Assembly (NCBI RefSeq): GCF_007830335.1
Contig: NZ_VLKU01000001.1
Span: forward strand, 434,001 to 498,000
Reading direction: 5' to 3'
Origin: Paracoccus sulfuroxidans
GTDB lineage: Bacteria > Pseudomonadota > Alphaproteobacteria > Rhodobacterales > Rhodobacteraceae
DNA length: 64,000 bases
This document shows positions 24,007 through 31,617 of this stretch, in pieces (position 1 is the first letter of the stretch; each line of letters begins with the position of its first letter). Made by a program: the position numbers and the translations under genes. The notes beneath the pieces were generated by a model. That model made no database searches. It was not told the DNA's origin and worked only from the letters and a program-made list of their open reading frames with translations.

Positions 24007-24968
24007 GCGCAGGAGCTACCAGATTTCCCGCCATCGTGGCGGAAGTGACCGAGATCAACAATCTGATCAAGACCTTCCGTTTCGTGCGCGAGGACGGCGC
24101 GGAAGTGCCGCCCTTCTCCGGGGGCAGCCATATCGTGGTCGAGATGGACGATGACGGCACCCGCCGCCTGAACCCCTACTCGCTGATGAGCGATCCGGCT
24201 GATACCGGCGGCTATTCGATCTCGGTGCGGCGCGAAGATGGCGGTCGCGGCGGCTCGCGCTTCATGCATACCCGCGTGAAGCCCGGCATGACCATGACTA
24301 TCAGCTATCCGGTCAACCTGTTCCCGATCGACGGGCGCGCGAAGAAGCATCTGCTGCTTGCAGGCGGCATCGGCATCACGCCTTTCATGGCGCATATGGC
24401 GCAGCTCTCGGAACGCAACCAGATCTTTGAATTGCACTATGGCGCCGCCAGCCGGGCCGTCGGGCAGTTCGGGGACCGGCTGCGCAAGCATTACGGCGAC
24501 CGCATTCATCTTTACTATGATGATGAAGGCACGATGATGGACCTGCCCTCGCTGCTGCGCGGTCAACCGGCGGGCACCCATCTTTATGTCTGCGGCCCCA
24601 AGGGCATGATCAACGCCGTCATGAAGATCGCCCGCGAGGCAGGCTGGCCGCGTGGTGCGCTGCATTCGGAAGAGTTTCTGGCTCCGCCCGTGGGTCTGCC
24701 CTTCGAGGTCGAGCTGGCCAATTCCGGCAAGACCGTCCAGGTCGGCGCGGCGCAATCCCTGCTGGAAGCAATCGAGGCGGCGGGCGTCAACGCGCCCTAT
24801 CTGTGCCGTGGCGGTGCCTGCGGCCAATGCGAATGCGAAGTCGCGGCCGTCGACGGCGAGATCGAGCACAATGACCACTGGCTGACGCCCGAAGAAAAGG
24901 CATCGAACAGCAAGATCATGCCTTGCGTTTCGCGCTTCAAGGGCCAGCGGCTGGTTCTGAACCTGTAG
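24003..24968 (+). CDS. dmmB: dimethylamine monooxygenase reductase subunit (FMN/NAD + 2Fe-2S)
   Basis: A 321-residue phthalate-dioxygenase-reductase-type protein: flavin-binding RLNPYSLMS (about 56-64), nucleotide-binding LLAGGIGITPFMAH (about 118-131), HLYVCGPKGMI, and a C-terminal plant-type ferredoxin domain with the C-x4-C-x2-C set CRGGACGQC and a last Cys in IMPCVSRF. It passes electrons from NAD(P)H to the haem oxygenase subunit encoded next. The start overlaps dmmA (ATGA) and dmmC begins 13 bases later. Confidence 0.9.
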   Translation: MSAGATRFPAIVAEVTEINNLIKTFRFVREDGAEVPPFSGGSHIVVEMDDDGTRRLNPYSLMSDPADTGGYSISVRREDGGRGGSRFMHTRVKPGMTMTISYPVNLFPIDGRAKKHLLLAGGIGITPFMAHMAQLSERNQIFELHYGAASRAVGQFGDRLRKHYGDRIHLYYDDEGTMMDLPSLLRGQPAGTHLYVCGPKGMINAVMKIAREAGWPRGALHSEEFLAPPVGLPFEVELANSGKTVQVGAAQSLLEAIEAAGVNAPYLCRGGACGQCECEVAAVDGEIEHNDHWLTPEEKASNSKIMPCVSRFKGQRLVLNL

Positions 24969-24981
24969 GGGAGGAGAACCC

Positions 24982-26022
24982 ATGGGAATTCAATTCAACG
25001 ACGAGACTTTCCACAAGGACTACACCTACCGGAACTCTCCGGCAGGCATCAAACGCTTCCCGTTCCCCTTCCCCGAAGACGATTACATGTATTCGGTGAA
25101 CATCGAGCCGCACGTCCCCGGACGTGAGGGCTCGGTCTTCGAACATACGTTCGACGTCGACGAGCATTACGTCTCCGAGATGCGGGACCGTGCTCGGGTT
25201 CTGGCGGATGACCCGCTGCGCTGCCAGTCGCTGCCCCATATGACGCTGGCAGGCTGGGACCTGCTTGAGCTGATCATGGAAAGCAAGGCGCGCGACTATC
25301 CGGACATGTTCCAGCTGACCAAGAATGGGGATCGCTGGCACTGGGTGAACAAGCCGCTGGGCATCGACGACACGTTCACCTTCCTGGATGAAACCACCCT
25401 TCCCTATGGGCCGATGGAATACATCACCCGTCAGGCGCAGGGCGATTTCACCCTGCAGGATCAGCGCGACGACAACCTGTGGATCGAGGCCGGCATGGTC
25501 ACCAGCCAGGCCGACTGGTCGCTGGATTTCGACATCGGGATGAGCTTCCACGAATGGCACGCGCCGGTTCCGCTGGCGGGCGGCATGGGCATCTTCGACC
25601 GGGCGCTGAAATTCCTGCTGAAGCTGCAATATGGCGCGCCGGTTCGTCGCTTCAACTGGACGATGACGGTTGATCCCCTGCTGGATACCAGCCCGGAAAA
25701 CTATCACAAATGGGGCCCCAGCAAGGCGACGCTGACGCCCGATACGGTCGGACGCCGCCAGCATCTGCGGGTCGAGCTGCAGACGCTCTATCGCCTGCCG
25801 CGCTCGAACGCGATCGTCTTCCCGATCCGCTGCTATCTGATCAGCTTCCAGGATCTGGTCACGGTGCCGAAATGGGGTCGCAGGCTGCACCGCGTTCTGC
25901 AAACGCTTCCGGAAGAACTGGCCGAATACAAGGGCTTCGCCCGCAATCGCCAGATGCTGACAGATTGGCTGGCGCAATATGACGACGGCAGCCCCACCTC
26001 GCCGGGCTGGTGGGCCGACTGA
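24982..26022 (+). CDS. dmmC: dimethylamine monooxygenase haem (PAS-fold, DUF3445) catalytic subunit
   Basis: A 346-residue DUF3445 protein, the family of the haem-dependent oxidative N-demethylase alpha subunit: KRFPFPFPEDDYMYSVNIEP near the N-terminus, LPHMTLAGWDLLELIM, RRFNWTMTVDPLLD, and the typical HLRVELQTLYRLPRSNAIVF then IRCYLIS block. It oxidises dimethylamine to methylamine and formaldehyde using O2 and electrons from the reductase. It ends the dmmDABC operon and is followed by a strong bidirectional terminator. Confidence 0.9.
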   Translation: MGIQFNDETFHKDYTYRNSPAGIKRFPFPFPEDDYMYSVNIEPHVPGREGSVFEHTFDVDEHYVSEMRDRARVLADDPLRCQSLPHMTLAGWDLLELIMESKARDYPDMFQLTKNGDRWHWVNKPLGIDDTFTFLDETTLPYGPMEYITRQAQGDFTLQDQRDDNLWIEAGMVTSQADWSLDFDIGMSFHEWHAPVPLAGGMGIFDRALKFLLKLQYGAPVRRFNWTMTVDPLLDTSPENYHKWGPSKATLTPDTVGRRQHLRVELQTLYRLPRSNAIVFPIRCYLISFQDLVTVPKWGRRLHRVLQTLPEELAEYKGFARNRQMLTDWLAQYDDGSPTSPGWWAD

Positions 26023-26050
26023 TCGGCCCTAACCTCTCCCCAAAATGACA

Positions 26051-26080
26051 GCGCCCCCGAAATTCGGGGGCGCTTGCATT
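26051..26080. terminator. bidirectional rho-independent terminator after dmmC
   Basis: GCGCCCCC (26051-26058) pairs with GGGGGCGC (26066-26073) around a GAAATTC loop that can extend the stem. It is followed by TTGCATTTTC on the plus strand and preceded by AAAATGACA, which reads as TGTCATTTT on the minus strand. It lies between the convergent dmmC and XRE-cupin genes. Confidence 0.8.
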
Positions 26081-26093
26081 TTCAGGCTCTCTG

Positions 26094-26738
26094 TCAGGCC
26101 TGCTGGTAAGAGATCACCGACAGATAGCGGGCCGGAAGCTTCAGCAATTCCTCGGGTCCATGGCGTTCATCGGCATCGAAGAACAGGCTGTCGCCAGGAC
26201 GCAGGTGAAACAGGTTGTCGCCGTGGCGATACAGAACCTCACCCTCGAGGATATAGAGAAGCTCGATCCCGTCATGCTGGAAGACCGGGAACACATCCGA
26301 TTTCCCGGTCAGCGTGATCAGATAGGGCTCGACCACCACGCCTGAATTGTTCGCGCCGATATGGCCCAGAAGGTGATATTGGTGATTGGCGCGCGTGCCG
26401 CGCCGCTCGATCTCGACATGCTCGCCCGCGCGGACGTGCTGCACCTCGCGCCGTTCTTCATAAAGCCGGAAGAACGCGGTCAGCGGTGTCGAAAACGCAT
26501 TCGCCAGCATCTGCAATGTCGTCAACGAAGGCGAGGTCACTCCGTTTTCGATCTTCGACAGCATTCCGATCGACAGCCCGGTGCTTTGCGAAAGCTCGGC
26601 CACGGTCATGTTGCGTTGCTGTCGAAAGCTTCTGACCTGGCGGCCGATTGCAACCTCAAGAATGCGTTCATTGATCTCGCGAACGCGATGAGGATCTTGC
26701 TGCAGCACGGCGTCTCCCTGGAAAGAACCGCCCAGCAT
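26094..26738 (-). CDS. XRE-family regulator with C-terminal cupin domain
   Basis: A 214-residue regulator: helix-turn-helix at about 33-88 (NMTVAELSQSTGLSIGMLSKIENG) and a cupin at about 125-205 (GIELLYILEGEVLYRHGDNLFHLRPGDSLFFDADERHG). Proteins of this PuuR-like layout control amine and amino-acid catabolism and sense a small ligand in the cupin. It lies between dmmDABC and the class V aminotransferase/Puu-like genes, so it is the probable regulator of the latter. The operator was not identified; the region 26739-26948 upstream shows only AT-rich sequence. Confidence 0.88.
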   Translation of the reverse strand: MLGGSFQGDAVLQQDPHRVREINERILEVAIGRQVRSFRQQRNMTVAELSQSTGLSIGMLSKIENGVTSPSLTTLQMLANAFSTPLTAFFRLYEERREVQHVRAGEHVEIERRGTRANHQYHLLGHIGANNSGVVVEPYLITLTGKSDVFPVFQHDGIELLYILEGEVLYRHGDNLFHLRPGDSLFFDADERHGPEELLKLPARYLSVISYQQA

Positions 26739-26948
26739 GGTCGCCCCCCCATCGTTGTTTCTGATAGGTCAGCTTGACAGATAAGAACCCAGAATCAAAT
26801 AAAAATGCGATAAAAACGGGGGGTGTCGCAGGGCCGTGACCGCTGTCCGGGCGATGTGCCAAAAAAAATGGCCGCCCCGTGATCGCAGGCCGCCATTCAA
26901 TCGCAGGTCGATCACTTTGCGCAGCCTCAGACCGCGCGAAGTGTCGTG

Positions 26949-28082
26949 TCAGTTGCTCAGAACCTTGTCGAAAACCGTCTTCAGCCGTCCAACCGTCGCG
27001 TCGACATCCTTCAGCTTGTCGAGACCGAAGAGGCCCAGACGGAAGGTGCGGAAACCATCGCCCTCGCCGACCTGAAGCGGGACGCCCGCCGCGATCTGCA
27101 TGCCTTCGGCAGCGAACTTCTTGCCGTTCTGGATCTCGGGGTCGTTGGTATAGCTGACCACGACGCCTGGCGCCTGGAAACCTTCCGCCGCGACTGAGCG
27201 GATGCCGCGCGCGGCCAGCTCCTCACGCACCGCGCGGCCGAGTTTCCACTGCGCGTCGCGCGCTTCTTCGATGCCCAGTTCGCGCAATTCGTCCATGGCA
27301 TCGCGCATGCCGATCAGCGCATCGGTCGGCATGGTCGAGTGATAGGCATGCCCGCCATCCTCGTAAGCCTTCATGATTCCACGCCATTTTTTCAGGTCCA
27401 GCACGAAGCTGTCGCTGGTCGTCTGCTCCAGACGCTCGGCACCGCGCGCTGAAAGCATCACCATCCCGGCCGAGGGCGAGGCCGACCAGCCCTTTTGCGG
27501 GGCCGAGATCAGAACGTCGACGCCCGTCGCCTTCATGTCGACCCAGATCGTCCCCGAGGCGATGCAGTCCAGAACCATCAGCGCACCAACCTCATGCGCG
27601 GCATCGGCCATGGCCTTGATGTAGTCATCGGGCAGGATCATCCCGGCCGCAGTCTCGACATGGGGGGCGAAAACGGCATCGGGCTTGGTTTCGCGGATCT
27701 TGGCCACGACCTCTTCGATGCGGGCCGGCGCGAAGGGCGCATCGGCCTCATTGCCCGAACGCTTCGCCATCATCACCGTCGTTTCGCGAGCAAATCCGCC
27801 GGTCTCGAAAATCTGGCTCCAGCGGAAGCTGAAAAGCCCGTTGCGGATGATCAGCGCATGGGCGTCATTGCCGAACTGACGAGCCACCGACTCCATCGCG
27901 GCGGTGCCGCCACCGGCGACCAGAGCCACGGATTCGGCGTTGTAGATTTCCTTCAAAGTGCCAGAGATATCCCGCATAGCCTTTTGAAAGCGCTGCGACA
28001 TATGGTTCAGAGAGCGGTCCGTGAAGACGACCGAAAACTCAAGCAGACCGTCGGGATCGACGTCAGGACGCAGTCCGGGCAT
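26949..28082 (-). CDS. class V aminotransferase (alanine-glyoxylate/serine-pyruvate type)
   Basis: A 377-residue PLP enzyme of fold type I, class V: VALVAGGGTAAMESVARQF (cofactor phosphate region), PHVETAAGMILP, VLDCIASG (cofactor Asp) and the Schiff-base lysine in ISAPQKGWSASPSAG. Relatives transfer amino groups among alanine, serine, glyoxylate and 2-aminoethylphosphonate-like substrates. It is divergent, across 156 bases, from the amidotransferase-GS-oxidase operon and downstream of the XRE-cupin regulator's divergent region. The substrate cannot be stated. Confidence 0.85.
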   Translation of the reverse strand: MPGLRPDVDPDGLLEFSVVFTDRSLNHMSQRFQKAMRDISGTLKEIYNAESVALVAGGGTAAMESVARQFGNDAHALIIRNGLFSFRWSQIFETGGFARETTVMMAKRSGNEADAPFAPARIEEVVAKIRETKPDAVFAPHVETAAGMILPDDYIKAMADAAHEVGALMVLDCIASGTIWVDMKATGVDVLISAPQKGWSASPSAGMVMLSARGAERLEQTTSDSFVLDLKKWRGIMKAYEDGGHAYHSTMPTDALIGMRDAMDELRELGIEEARDAQWKLGRAVREELAARGIRSVAAEGFQAPGVVVSYTNDPEIQNGKKFAAEGMQIAAGVPLQVGEGDGFRTFRLGLFGLDKLKDVDATVGRLKTVFDKVLSN

Positions 28083-28238
28083 GGGGTATTACCTTCCAGT
28101 TTTTGCAATTCGCTAGGCCGGAGGCTAGCCCAGCTTTTCTGCGCGTGCCAGTCGTTCAAATGGCTCAGAACGCTCAAGAACTCTTGCCCGAAAAGCGCTG
28201 CCACATTACCTTGGCAGGGAACAATCAACAGGCAACGC

Positions 28239-28943
28239 ATGCGTATCGGCATCTTGAAATGCGGCCAGTCACCCGAAGCTCTTCGCGGTGAACTGGGCGA
28301 TTATGACACCATGTTTGAAAGGCTTCTGGCAGGCCGCGATTTTCAGTTCGTCAGCTATCACGTCGAGGCCATGGAATTCCCCGAAAGCGTCCTTGATGCC
28401 GATGGCTGGCTGCTGACCGGCTCGCGCCACGGGGCCTATGAAAAGCACGGCTTCATCCCCCCGCTTGAGGATTTCATCCGCGCCGCTTACGCCGCGCATG
28501 TGCCGATGGTGGGCATCTGTTTCGGCCACCAGATCATTGCCCAGGCGCTTGGCGGCAAGGTCGTCAAGTTTCCCGGCGGCTGGGCGGTGGGCCCGCAGGA
28601 TTACGAATTCGACGGCCAGAAGGTCGTGCTGAACGCCTGGCATCAGGATCAGGTGGTTGAGCGTCCGGCTGGCGCGCAAGTCATTGGCCAGAACGAATTT
28701 TGTGACAATGCCGCGCTGGTCTATGACGACCGCGCCTTCACCATTCAGGCCCATCCCGAATTCGACGACCGCTTCGTTCAGGGCCTGATTGACACCCGGG
28801 GCAAGGGCAATCTGCCCGACCAGCTGCTCAGCAGCGCCGAAACCCGCATGCAGGGCGGCGGCCAGTCGAGCCCGCTGGCCGACCGGATCGAGCAGTTCTT
28901 CAAGCAGCCCCGCGCCGCGCGCGCCTCGCAGGGTGCCGCATGA
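28239..28943 (+). CDS. class I glutamine amidotransferase-like hydrolase (Puu-like operon)
   Basis: A 234-residue class I GATase: nucleophile Cys in GICFGHQIIAQALGG (about 88-102) and the His/Glu pair in IQAHPEFDDRF (about 168-178). It overlaps by four bases the following glutamylating ligase, with the FAD oxidase third. In that setting a gamma-glutamyl amide hydrolase (functionally like PuuD) is likely. It is nearer to the GMP-synthase-like amidotransferase group than to E. coli PuuD, so the name is left open. Confidence 0.85.
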   Translation: MRIGILKCGQSPEALRGELGDYDTMFERLLAGRDFQFVSYHVEAMEFPESVLDADGWLLTGSRHGAYEKHGFIPPLEDFIRAAYAAHVPMVGICFGHQIIAQALGGKVVKFPGGWAVGPQDYEFDGQKVVLNAWHQDQVVERPAGAQVIGQNEFCDNAALVYDDRAFTIQAHPEFDDRFVQGLIDTRGKGNLPDQLLSSAETRMQGGGQSSPLADRIEQFFKQPRAARASQGAA

Positions 28944-30298
28944 AGGATGGTTGGCTTGCCGCAACTCCGGCTGCGGCGCAGGACTATGTCGCCGGGCGTC
29001 GTCTGGACGAAATCGAATGCATCGTGGCCGATATCGCGGGCGTCGCCCGTGGCAAGGCCATGCCTGCATCGAAATTCGCCCATCAGGAACGCTTCTATCT
29101 GCCGAACTCGATCTTTCTGCAGACGATCACCGGCGAATGGGCCGACAACCCGACCGGCGCCTTCACCGAACCCGACATGATCCTGACACCGGATTTCTCG
29201 ACCACGGCGGCCGCGCCCTGGACGGCGGATGTGACGCTGATGGTCATTCACGACGTCAGCGATCAGCAGGGACGCCCAGTCCCCGTCGCGCCGCGCAATG
29301 TGCTCAAGCACGTCGTCAGCCTTTATGAGGCGAAGGGCTGGCGGCCGATCGTCGCGCCCGAGATGGAGTTTTTTCTGGTCGCGAAGAACACCGACCCGAA
29401 CCAGCCCATCATCCCGCCCATGGGCCGCACCGGCCGCAGAGCCGCCGCGAAACAGGCCTATTCCATGTCGGCGGTCGATGAATATGGCAAGGTCATCGAC
29501 GACATCTATGACTTCGCCGAGGCGCAAGGCTTTGAAATCGATGGCATCCTTCAGGAAGGCGGCGCCGGTCAGATTGAGATCAACCTCAATCACGGCGATC
29601 CGGTGCATCTGGCCGACCAGATCTTCTTCTTCAAGCGCCTGATCCGCGAAGCGGCGCTGCGCCACGACTGTTTCGCCACCTTCATGGCCAAACCCATCGA
29701 GGATGAGCCGGGCAGCGCCATGCACATCCACCACTCGATCGTGGACATCAAGACCGGGCAGAACATCTTCTCGGACAAGAAGGGCCGCGAGACACCCGAG
29801 TTCCTGCACTTCATCGCAGGCATGCAGAAACACCTGCCCGCCGTGGTGGCGCTGCTGGCCCCCTATGTGAACAGCTATCGCCGCTATGTCCCTGATTTTG
29901 CAGCACCTATCAACCTCGAATGGGGCCGCGACAACCGCACGACGGGCCTGCGCGTGCCGATCTCGGGACCCGAAGCGCGGCGTCTGGAAAACCGGCTCGC
30001 CGGGATGGATTGCAACCCCTATCTGGGCCTGGCCGCCAGCCTCGCCTGCGGTTATCTGGGGCTGATCGAGAAGGAAAGCCCGCGCGCCGAATGCCTGGGC
30101 GACGCCTATATGTCCGAGGATGAGTTGCCCTATAATCTGGGCGATGCGCTCGATCTGATGGCCGACAGCCAGCCGATCCGCGACGTCCTTGGCGCAGAAT
30201 TCATTGATGTTTATCAATCCGTTAAACGCAATGAGTTCAAGGAGTTTCTACAAGTCATCAGCCCTTGGGAACGTGAGCATCTGCTGTTGAACGTATGA
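28940..30298 (+). CDS. puuA: glutamine synthetase family protein, gamma-glutamylputrescine synthetase-like
   Basis: A 452-residue GS-fold ligase: EMEFFLVAKN (metal ligand), EGGAGQIEINLNHGDPV, HIHHSIVDI, RRYVPDFAAPINLEWGRDNRT and GLRVPISGPEARRLENRLAG. The replacement of the ammonia-site residues and the fused context with a PuuB-like oxidase indicate ligation of glutamate to an amine rather than to ammonia. Putrescine is the textbook substrate; short alkylamines or ethanolamine are possible. It overlaps both neighbours by four bases. Confidence 0.82.
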   Translation: MKDGWLAATPAAAQDYVAGRRLDEIECIVADIAGVARGKAMPASKFAHQERFYLPNSIFLQTITGEWADNPTGAFTEPDMILTPDFSTTAAAPWTADVTLMVIHDVSDQQGRPVPVAPRNVLKHVVSLYEAKGWRPIVAPEMEFFLVAKNTDPNQPIIPPMGRTGRRAAAKQAYSMSAVDEYGKVIDDIYDFAEAQGFEIDGILQEGGAGQIEINLNHGDPVHLADQIFFFKRLIREAALRHDCFATFMAKPIEDEPGSAMHIHHSIVDIKTGQNIFSDKKGRETPEFLHFIAGMQKHLPAVVALLAPYVNSYRRYVPDFAAPINLEWGRDNRTTGLRVPISGPEARRLENRLAGMDCNPYLGLAASLACGYLGLIEKESPRAECLGDAYMSEDELPYNLGDALDLMADSQPIRDVLGAEFIDVYQSVKRNEFKEFLQVISPWEREHLLLNV

Positions 30299-31605
30299 AC
30301 CTGCTGTTCTCGAACGACCGGCTGGGGGCCTATCCGCCCAGCCTCTACGCGGCGACCACGCCGACCCTGCCGCCATTCCCGCAGCAACGCGGGGAAGAGC
30401 GCGCGGATGTCGTGGTGGTCGGCGGCGGCTATACCGGTCTTTCGGCAGCCCTGCATCTGGCCGAGGCGGGCTTCAGCACCATGCTGCTGGAGGCGCATCG
30501 TGTGGGCTTCGGCGCCTCCGGGCGCAACGGCGGCCAGCTGGGTTCGGGCCAGCGGCTAGAGGTTGATGAGCTGGAAAAGATGGTCGGCAAGCCCGGCGCG
30601 CGTGCGCTTTGGGACATGGCCGAAGAGGCGAAGGCGCTGACCCGTGATCTGGCCGCGCGCTCGGGCGTCGCCGTGCATGATGGCGTGGCGCATGCCTATC
30701 GCAAGCCCTCCGAGATTGATCACTCGCGCCGCATGATCGAGCGCCTCGCCCGCGACTATACCTATGACCGGGTCGAGTCGCTCGACCGCGAGGCCTTCCG
30801 CGCCATTCTGCCATCGGATGCCTATATCGCCGGAGAGCTGGACCATGGTGCCGGGCACCTGAACCCGCTGGCGCTGGCGCTTGGCATTGCAAAATTGGCC
30901 GATCAGGCCGGGGCGCAGATCCGCGAACTCAGCCATGTCCATGCCATCCGCCACGCAACCCGCGCCGGTGAAAAATCCATCGTGCAGACCGCGAAGGGTC
31001 GCGTTCTTTGCGATCACGTCATTCTGGCGGGCAACGGCTATCTGGGTCATCTGGACATGCAGGTGGCCGCGCGGGTCATGCCGATCAACAATTTCATCGT
31101 CGCGACCGAGCCTCTGGGCGCGCGCACCGCTGAAGTCCTGCGCCGCAACATTGCCGTGCATGATACGAAATTCGTTGTGAATTATTGGAGACTGTCCGAG
31201 GATAATCGCCTGATTTTCGGTGGCGGAGAGAATGTCAGCTACCGCTTCCCCAAGGACATCGCGGCGAAGGTGCGCAAGCCCTTGCTGCAGATCTATCCGG
31301 GGCTCGCGGATGTGGCGCTGACCCATGCCTGGGGTGGCACGCTGGCAATCACCATGAATCGCATGCCCTGTTTCGCCCGGCCCGCGCCGAACTGCCTGTC
31401 GGCCAGCGGCTATTCCGGACATGGGCTGGCGCTGGCCAATCTGGCAGGCAAGCTGATGGCGCAGGCGATTGCGGGACAGGCGCAGGGTTTTGACGCCATG
31501 GCTGCGCTGCCCAGCCCTCCGTTTCCGGGCGGCACCATGCTGCGCTGGCCGATGCTGGTTGCCGGGATGAGCTGGTATTCCCTGCGTGACAGACTGGGGG
31601 CCTGA
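30295..31605 (+). CDS. puuB: FAD-dependent oxidoreductase, gamma-glutamylputrescine oxidase-like
   Basis: A 436-residue DAO-family flavoprotein: FAD-binding VVVVGGGYTGLSAALHLAEAG (about 40-60), GASGRNGGQLGSGQR, and the C-terminal SASGYSGHGLALANLAGK. This is the PuuB layout, oxidising the gamma-glutamyl amine to an aldehyde with H2O2 production. It is the last gene of the amidotransferase-ligase-oxidase operon. A PuuC-like aldehyde dehydrogenase, the expected partner, is not in the window. Confidence 0.85.
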   Translation: MNLLFSNDRLGAYPPSLYAATTPTLPPFPQQRGEERADVVVVGGGYTGLSAALHLAEAGFSTMLLEAHRVGFGASGRNGGQLGSGQRLEVDELEKMVGKPGARALWDMAEEAKALTRDLAARSGVAVHDGVAHAYRKPSEIDHSRRMIERLARDYTYDRVESLDREAFRAILPSDAYIAGELDHGAGHLNPLALALGIAKLADQAGAQIRELSHVHAIRHATRAGEKSIVQTAKGRVLCDHVILAGNGYLGHLDMQVAARVMPINNFIVATEPLGARTAEVLRRNIAVHDTKFVVNYWRLSEDNRLIFGGGENVSYRFPKDIAAKVRKPLLQIYPGLADVALTHAWGGTLAITMNRMPCFARPAPNCLSASGYSGHGLALANLAGKLMAQAIAGQAQGFDAMAALPSPPFPGGTMLRWPMLVAGMSWYSLRDRLGA

Positions 31606-31617
31606 GCCCCCTTTACG

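Noticed and set aside
26739..26948. Operator for the XRE-cupin regulator (GTCA-GCT-TGAC near 26771)
   Set aside because: The dyad is short and imperfect when extended, and not distinguishable from chance.
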